64,000 nt of DNA from Kutzneria kofuensis (GTDB lineage: Bacteria > Actinomycetota > Actinomycetes > Mycobacteriales > Pseudonocardiaceae): contig NZ_JACHIR010000001.1 of NCBI RefSeq assembly GCF_014203355.1, positions 620,001 to 684,000 on the forward strand. Reading direction: 5' to 3'. Below the pieces are notes generated by a model that was not told the origin of the DNA, ran no database searches, and saw only the letters and a list, made by a program, of their open reading frames with translations. Both the position numbers and the translations under genes were made by a program. Shown in pieces: positions 60,701 through 64,000 of the stretch (its first letter is position 1; each line of letters begins with the position of its first letter).

Positions 60701-61829
60701 CGAGGTCCAGCGGGGCGTCCGGCGGCACGTCCACCATCCACTCCGGACGGGCCCCGACCTCGCCATCGGCAAGCACTACCACACCGTCGACCCAGCCGCG
60801 GTTCTCGCCGGCGAGCAGTGACGCCCAGCGCCCGATCCACCGCGGATCCAGCTCCATGATGGGCACCGACGTCCCGGTCGGCGGCGGCGCGCCGAAGCCC
60901 TGGTTGCGCGGCTGGAACTCGAACCGCCGGAACGGCAGCCCCGACTCGAAGGCCCGCAGCCGCACCGGAATCGGCACGATCGCCGTGCGGTGCCACAGCC
61001 GCTGCGGGAGCGGCTGGACGATCGCCACCGAGCCGGACTTCGACCACATCGCCAACAACCGTGACATGGCACCGGAAAGCCACGCCTCGCCGACGCAGTC
61101 GCTCAGCATCAGCACAAGTCGACGACCGCTCGGATCGATCAGCTCACGGGGGCTGCGACTCGGCGCGCCCGGCCGGCGCAGCCGCGGCTCGTCCTCACGG
61201 GTGTCCATCTCCCACACGCGGACGTCCCGGAACGCCCCCATGCGCTCCAGCAACACGCGCAACTCCGTCGCCGCGCGCCGCCAGATCCGCATGGACGGAC
61301 CCGAGTCGACGACGAGCGCGACCTCCAGCCACCGCGTCATCTCCGGTTGCCACTCCGGCAGCCACAGCCCCGTGTCGGCGATGTGGTCGGCGGTGTCCTG
61401 CTCGTTGACGACGAGTCGATGCGGATCGGGCACGCGCCGCTTCAACGGCCGCAACGCCCGCGACAGCTGCAGCGTGTCCGGCAGCGCCGGCGCCGCCGGG
61501 CTCAGCATCGTCAAGCCGCTCATGCCATCGGTGTGATTGCCGCGCCCCGGCAGGTGCATGGACGCCGACGACGCCGGCACCTCCGTCGCCCCCGGCGACG
61601 GCCGACTTCCCAAGCGCCGCTTGGGTTCCGACTCCACGCCGCCCGGCGAGGCCGGCTCCTCCGGCTCCACCGGCGGCGGCAGCGGCTCCCGCTCCAGCAC
61701 CGGCTCGCCCGTCCCCGTGGGCCGGGCGTTGCCGAGGTGACCGGCCAGCCAGATGGCGTCGGCCAGCTCCTCGCCGGTGACGTCCACCCGGGCCGCCGCC
61801 AGCACGTCGACGAGTCGTTCGAGCCTCAT
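57786..61829 (-). CDS. SAV_2336/vWA-like, TIR and WD40 effector of a ternary conflict system
   Basis: Protein of 1347 residues. Residues 1-45 ([20 protein letters not shown]) are a SAV_2336-type N-terminal helix region; a Pro-rich linker follows; 160-340 is vWA-like with a degraded metal motif (VVDSGPSM). 565-705 is a TIR domain ([32 protein letters not shown] with a candidate catalytic Glu). 735-1347 are fourteen WD40 blades such as [17 protein letters not shown], enough for two seven-bladed propellers. Its ATG overlaps the MoxR stop (ATGA). Likely the sensor-effector, with TIR destroying NAD+; activity inferred. Confidence 0.85.
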   Translation of the reverse strand: MRLERLVDVLAAARVDVTGEELADAIWLAGHLGNARPTGTGEPVLEREPLPPPVEPEEPASPGGVESEPKRRLGSRPSPGATEVPASSASMHLPGRGNHTDGMSGLTMLSPAAPALPDTLQLSRALRPLKRRVPDPHRLVVNEQDTADHIADTGLWLPEWQPEMTRWLEVALVVDSGPSMRIWRRAATELRVLLERMGAFRDVRVWEMDTREDEPRLRRPGAPSRSPRELIDPSGRRLVLMLSDCVGEAWLSGAMSRLLAMWSKSGSVAIVQPLPQRLWHRTAIVPIPVRLRAFESGLPFRRFEFQPRNQGFGAPPPTGTSVPIMELDPRWIGRWASLLAGENRGWVDGVVVLADGEVGARPEWMVDVPPDAPLDLVQAFRATASPTAFRLASYLATAPLSLPVMRLVQSTMLPESGPAHLAEVFLGQLLHRIGDERPDEDPDEVQYDFRKGVRETLLGTLRRDEAVRVFGEVSRFVGSRMGQPLDFAAMLADPFGHDGPRLSTGSIAFARVFNTVLEALGPPYSQAAKRWSQLVPAPEDENSPSLVELTTLDGSEPETDAVTEEGERTERLASQICLSYHPRDYAWAEWLRWELDRLGYAVVIRPLSEASTPDGLRRLAAEALENGRYVITVISASTVALPYAGEAWLQALIDSPGSRGRVLAVTIHAGLLLAEMVDRIDGVTFEGKDARTALNAIVDCLGRVAARPARTTPPEVLRFPPPPFPGDDSHVGEPDSQGPVWVLAEIRSGGRSLLARGGADGAVRLIDVASGQTVLNLEGHTGPVRVLAPIPSADGSHDMIASGGVDGIVRTWDLDSGALLRESRFLEGEVWALATVRVGGRTCLAGTGSGSMIQLWDPESGQRLRTLVRRGGRVWALASVEVAGRELLASGGADGTIRLWDPETSAVLRTIQAHRSTVWALTTVTVNGESLLASGGADGMIHLWHPRTGALVNSFVGHVSTIRTLAVVPTGQGDLLASGSADSTVRLWNPRGTRDGVEHRFSHHTGEVWALAAVEVDGRVQLASGGVDGTIRLADPVTFQTDELQSVRSSAVWALTSVLLPDRTLLASGALDGSVHLHELSGFSEERTLRGHRSTIRALASVPGPGRVLLATGSSDGTVRIWDADTGEHLSTRAEHTGEVWTVTPLLVNGERFMASGSADGTIRLWPLDRAEESQVLRGPAAEVVSLAAVDGTQGPLLASADSDGRVLLWDPGSCELLGTFDDGLAGVVTLTVVDGRLAAGCQDGTIAVGDPGDEVRLVMDSGLGHVGALGPVRVGDRRLLASGGFGGLIQFWDVRTGELVGEYQAHGGTVRALTRVRVDGQPLIASASDDGDFLLWDPQSRMRPRS

Positions 61830-62872
61830 TGGCCCGGCTGGCTGAGCGGCCGCAGCAGCGCGTCGAGCAGCCGGGCCCGGGTCTCCTCGGGCGGTCGGCC
61901 GCCGGACGCGGCCAGGTAGATGGCGTTCAGCAGCTGGTCGTTGGCCAGGTCGCCGACGCGGCGGTCCTCCAGGAAGCGGTCGATCACGTCGTCGCTGGCG
62001 GCCACCGCCTCCGGGCCGAGGTGCGCGGCGACGATGTCGGTCAGCTGCTGCCGGTTCGGCGTGCGGATGTCCACCCGCAGGCAGCGGCGCAAGAACGCCG
62101 GCGGGAAGTCGCGCTCGCCGTTGCTGGTCAGCACCACCACCGGGAAGGCGTTGCACCGCACGCGGCCGCGCTGGATCGGCACGGTGTCGGTGCCGTCGGC
62201 GATCATCACCTCGACCGTGGCCTGGTCGTCGGGCAGGCGGGTGAGCTCGGGGATCTCGAACTCCCCTTCCTCGAACACGTTGAGCAGGTCGTTCGGGAGA
62301 TCCACGTCGCTCTTGTCGATCTCGTCGATGAGCAGCACGCGAGGCCGGGCCTGCGGCAGCAGTGCGGTGCCGAGCTTGCCGAGACGGATGTAGCGGCCGA
62401 TGCTCGGCGGTGCGGCGGGTTCCCCACCACTCGTGCGCAGCAACGGGCGGGCGCTGCCCTGGCGCAGGCTCGCGTCCTGGAGGCGGCCCACGGCGTCGTA
62501 GCGGTAGAGACCGTGTTCCAGCGTGGACCGGCTGGTGATCGGCCAGCGCAGCACCGGCCCCAGCTTCAACTCGTGCGCGATGCTGTACGCCAGCGTGGAC
62601 TTGCCGGTGCCGGGCTTGCCCGTGACCAACAACGGCCGGCGCAGGTACAACGCGGCGTTGACGATCTCCGTGACCTCGCGGTCCGCGCGGTAGGTGGTGG
62701 CCCGCTCCTGCTCGCCCAGCTTGCGGCCGCCCGAGCCGTCCATGCCCAGCCGCGGGTCCACGAGGGGCAGGCCGCCGAACTCGCGCCACCGCGGTGGCGG
62801 CGGGAGGCGGTCGATGCCGTCGTGCGGCTCGCCTGCGCCCCGGTAGATCAGCCAGTCCTCGTCCCCGGTCAT
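61826..62872 (-). CDS. MoxR-type AAA+ ATPase of the ternary conflict system
   Basis: ATPase of 348 residues: Walker [10 protein letters not shown], Walker [12 protein letters not shown], sensor 1 [15 protein letters not shown], arginine finger region FLRRCLR. It belongs to the MoxR branch found with vWA and VMAP proteins, distinct from the 19-20 kb MoxR. Presumably remodels or licenses the vWA-TIR partner. Coupled on both sides by ATGA overlaps, so the three proteins are made together. Confidence 0.92.
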   Translation of the reverse strand: MTGDEDWLIYRGAGEPHDGIDRLPPPPRWREFGGLPLVDPRLGMDGSGGRKLGEQERATTYRADREVTEIVNAALYLRRPLLVTGKPGTGKSTLAYSIAHELKLGPVLRWPITSRSTLEHGLYRYDAVGRLQDASLRQGSARPLLRTSGGEPAAPPSIGRYIRLGKLGTALLPQARPRVLLIDEIDKSDVDLPNDLLNVFEEGEFEIPELTRLPDDQATVEVMIADGTDTVPIQRGRVRCNAFPVVVLTSNGERDFPPAFLRRCLRVDIRTPNRQQLTDIVAAHLGPEAVAASDDVIDRFLEDRRVGDLANDQLLNAIYLAASGGRPPEETRARLLDALLRPLSQPGQ

Positions 62873-64000
62873 GGTGGGGATCCTCCCGTTGAGCTCGGCG
62901 CGGACAGCCCGAACCTCGGCTCGGGCAGGCGGGACGGGTCGTCCCAGAGCAGGCTGAGGTGGTTGCCGCAGTGGTCGTCGACCGCGCCGGGAGCGTCGGC
63001 CTCCTTGCGGGCGCGCAGCGCGTGGTCGGGCAGCCGCGGCAGCGGGCCGTTGGTGAGCATTTCGGTCAGCTGGAGGTGACCGCCCTCGCCGTGGTGCTCA
63101 CGGCACCACAGCGCCACCGGCGTGCCGGCCCACACCGCGGCACCCAGCACGGAGTCGACGGCTTGGTGTTCCGGGGGCGGCGGGCCGTGCCACGCGACCG
63201 CTACGGGCTGGTCGCCGGTCAGTTCGCGGTACAGCCGCTGCGGATCGTGGCCGTCCTCGTCGGCGAGCCACCGCACCGCCGACTCGGGGTGCAGTCCGCT
63301 GTGCTCCTGCAGCCAGCGCCACTTCGCGCGCCACTGTTGGCGCAGCGGCAGCGATGTGGTGCGCAGGCGGTCCAGGCTGCGCACCACCACCGGGTAGTAG
63401 ACGCCGAGGCGGCTGCGGAACGGGCCGCCCTGCGTGATCAGCCACTTGTCCACCGGCATGACCAGCAGCCGGTGCGGCAGGATGAACTCGACCATCGGCT
63501 CCACGGCGTCCGTGACCAGCAGGCTGCCGCAGTCCAGCAGCGCGCGGTCGATGACGTCCGGGATCTCCTCCAGCGTGTACGAATGGTCGTCGCGGGCGAG
63601 CGTCTGGCTGTCGGTGTCCAACCACAGCCACACCGACACCTGGAACCGGTTGTGGTCGAGACCGTCCTCCTCGATCTGGACCAGCAGCGAGGCGCGGCCG
63701 CCCGGCTTCGTGGTGTGGAAGTGCGCGCTTTCCCGTGCGGCGGCCAGCAACTGCGGCGGCAGTTCGCAGCGCCGCACCACGTCCGCGTTCCAGTGCCGCA
63801 ACGCCTGCGCCGTCTGGCCACGACCGTCCACAGAGGCCGCCAGGTACTCCAGGAACACCAGCAGCGGCGGCAGTTGTCCCGGCGGCGTCATCATGTTGAC
63901 GAGTTCGTCGGCCACGCCGAGCAGGTCGCTCGGGGCCGACTCCAGCGGCGGCGCCAGCGGGCCCGCCGACGCCCGGTACAGGCTGTACGCGTCCACCTCG
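62869..64000 (-). CDS. VMAP-like protein, N-terminus beyond window edge
   Basis: The frame stays open to the right border, so about 376 C-terminal codons are seen. [20 protein letters not shown] and [18 protein letters not shown], then [16 protein letters not shown], are hallmarks of the VMAP C-terminal region (vWA-MoxR associated protein). The missing N-terminus usually carries an effector-associated domain or protease in this family. First gene of the three-gene operon. Confidence 0.8.
   Translation of the reverse strand, partial: EVDAYSLYRASAGPLAPPLESAPSDLLGVADELVNMMTPPGQLPPLLVFLEYLAASVDGRGQTAQALRHWNADVVRRCELPPQLLAAARESAHFHTTKPGGRASLLVQIEEDGLDHNRFQVSVWLWLDTDSQTLARDDHSYTLEEIPDVIDRALLDCGSLLVTDAVEPMVEFILPHRLLVMPVDKWLITQGGPFRSRLGVYYPVVVRSLDRLRTTSLPLRQQWRAKWRWLQEHSGLHPESAVRWLADEDGHDPQRLYRELTGDQPVAVAWHGPPPPEHQAVDSVLGAAVWAGTPVALWCREHHGEGGHLQLTEMLTNGPLPRLPDHALRARKEADAPGAVDDHCGNHLSLLWDDPSRLPEPRFGLSAPSSTGGSPP

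Noticed and set aside
59604-62789. Reverse frame continuing the WD40/TIR protein up through the MoxR gene
   Set aside because: The part above 61829 is the wrong frame across the MoxR gene; the ATG at 61829 with ATGA overlap is the natural start.

Overview
The window is high-GC, gene-dense actinomycete chromosomal DNA. GTG starts and 1-8 nt start/stop overlaps are frequent. SARP/BTAD regulators, a DUF664/DinB mycothiol-type enzyme, a DUF222-HNH (13E12-type) gene, an FtsX/MacB-type exporter and a TTA (bldA-type) codon in a giant regulator all fit Streptomyces/Pseudonocardiales-type organisms; a Pseudonocardiales genus such as Kutzneria or Amycolatopsis is my best guess, not a proof. No rRNA, tRNA or CRISPR array was seen.

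Layout. 0-10 kb: an EamA exporter (cut by the left edge), universal stress protein, two MFS carriers, DUF427, an AceE-like thiamine-diphosphate E1/transketolase with a divergent Lrp regulator, DUF4436, two hydrolases. 10-16 kb: a TetR gene divergent from the secreted lipase over a clear operator, two abutting gene remnants, a stand-alone riboflavin-type pair (GTP cyclohydrolase II plus RibD-C reductase), an acetyl-xylan-esterase-like hydrolase, DUF998, LysE and an MFS exporter. 17-22.8 kb: a MoxR-DUF58-VWA operon, a secreted propeller-like protein coupled to a MobA-like protein, and a prolyl aminopeptidase. 22.9-33 kb: two tandem giant SARP-ATPase regulators and pntAB.

33-39.3 kb: a five-gene reverse-strand operon (ATP-grasp ligase, BacA-like prephenate decarboxylase homologue, DUF2000 protein, MFS exporter, class I/II aminotransferase) that mirrors BacD/BacA/BacE/BacF of bacilysin biosynthesis but lacks BacB, BacC and BacG. 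An IS110-family element sits in its middle. I read it as an undescribed dihydroaromatic amino acid or dipeptide antimetabolite locus, possibly impaired by the insertion.

39.4-50 kb: LysR/MFS pair, NlpC/P60 hydrolase, acyl-CoA ligase, sirtuin, an ABC exporter operon and a small membrane protein. 50-53.5 kb is accessory in character: hairpin repeats, an 8-bp tandem repeat, a DUF222-HNH gene with a probable leaderless promoter, and a periplasmic-binding-fold protein without signal peptide.

53.5-64 kb: a Crp-type regulator divergent from a nucleotidyl-cyclase-like protein ending in an EAD2-like domain, a GH18 chitinase, an ArsB/SLC13-type carrier, and a coupled three-gene operon (VMAP-like protein, MoxR AAA ATPase, and a 1347-residue vWA-TIR-WD40 protein). 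That operon is a vWA-MoxR-VMAP ternary conflict system carrying a TIR effector and fourteen WD40 blades. It runs off the right edge.

Two families of dispersed hairpin-forming intergenic repeats occur, two copies each (15.5 and 43.1-43.3 kb; 50.8 and 53.4 kb).
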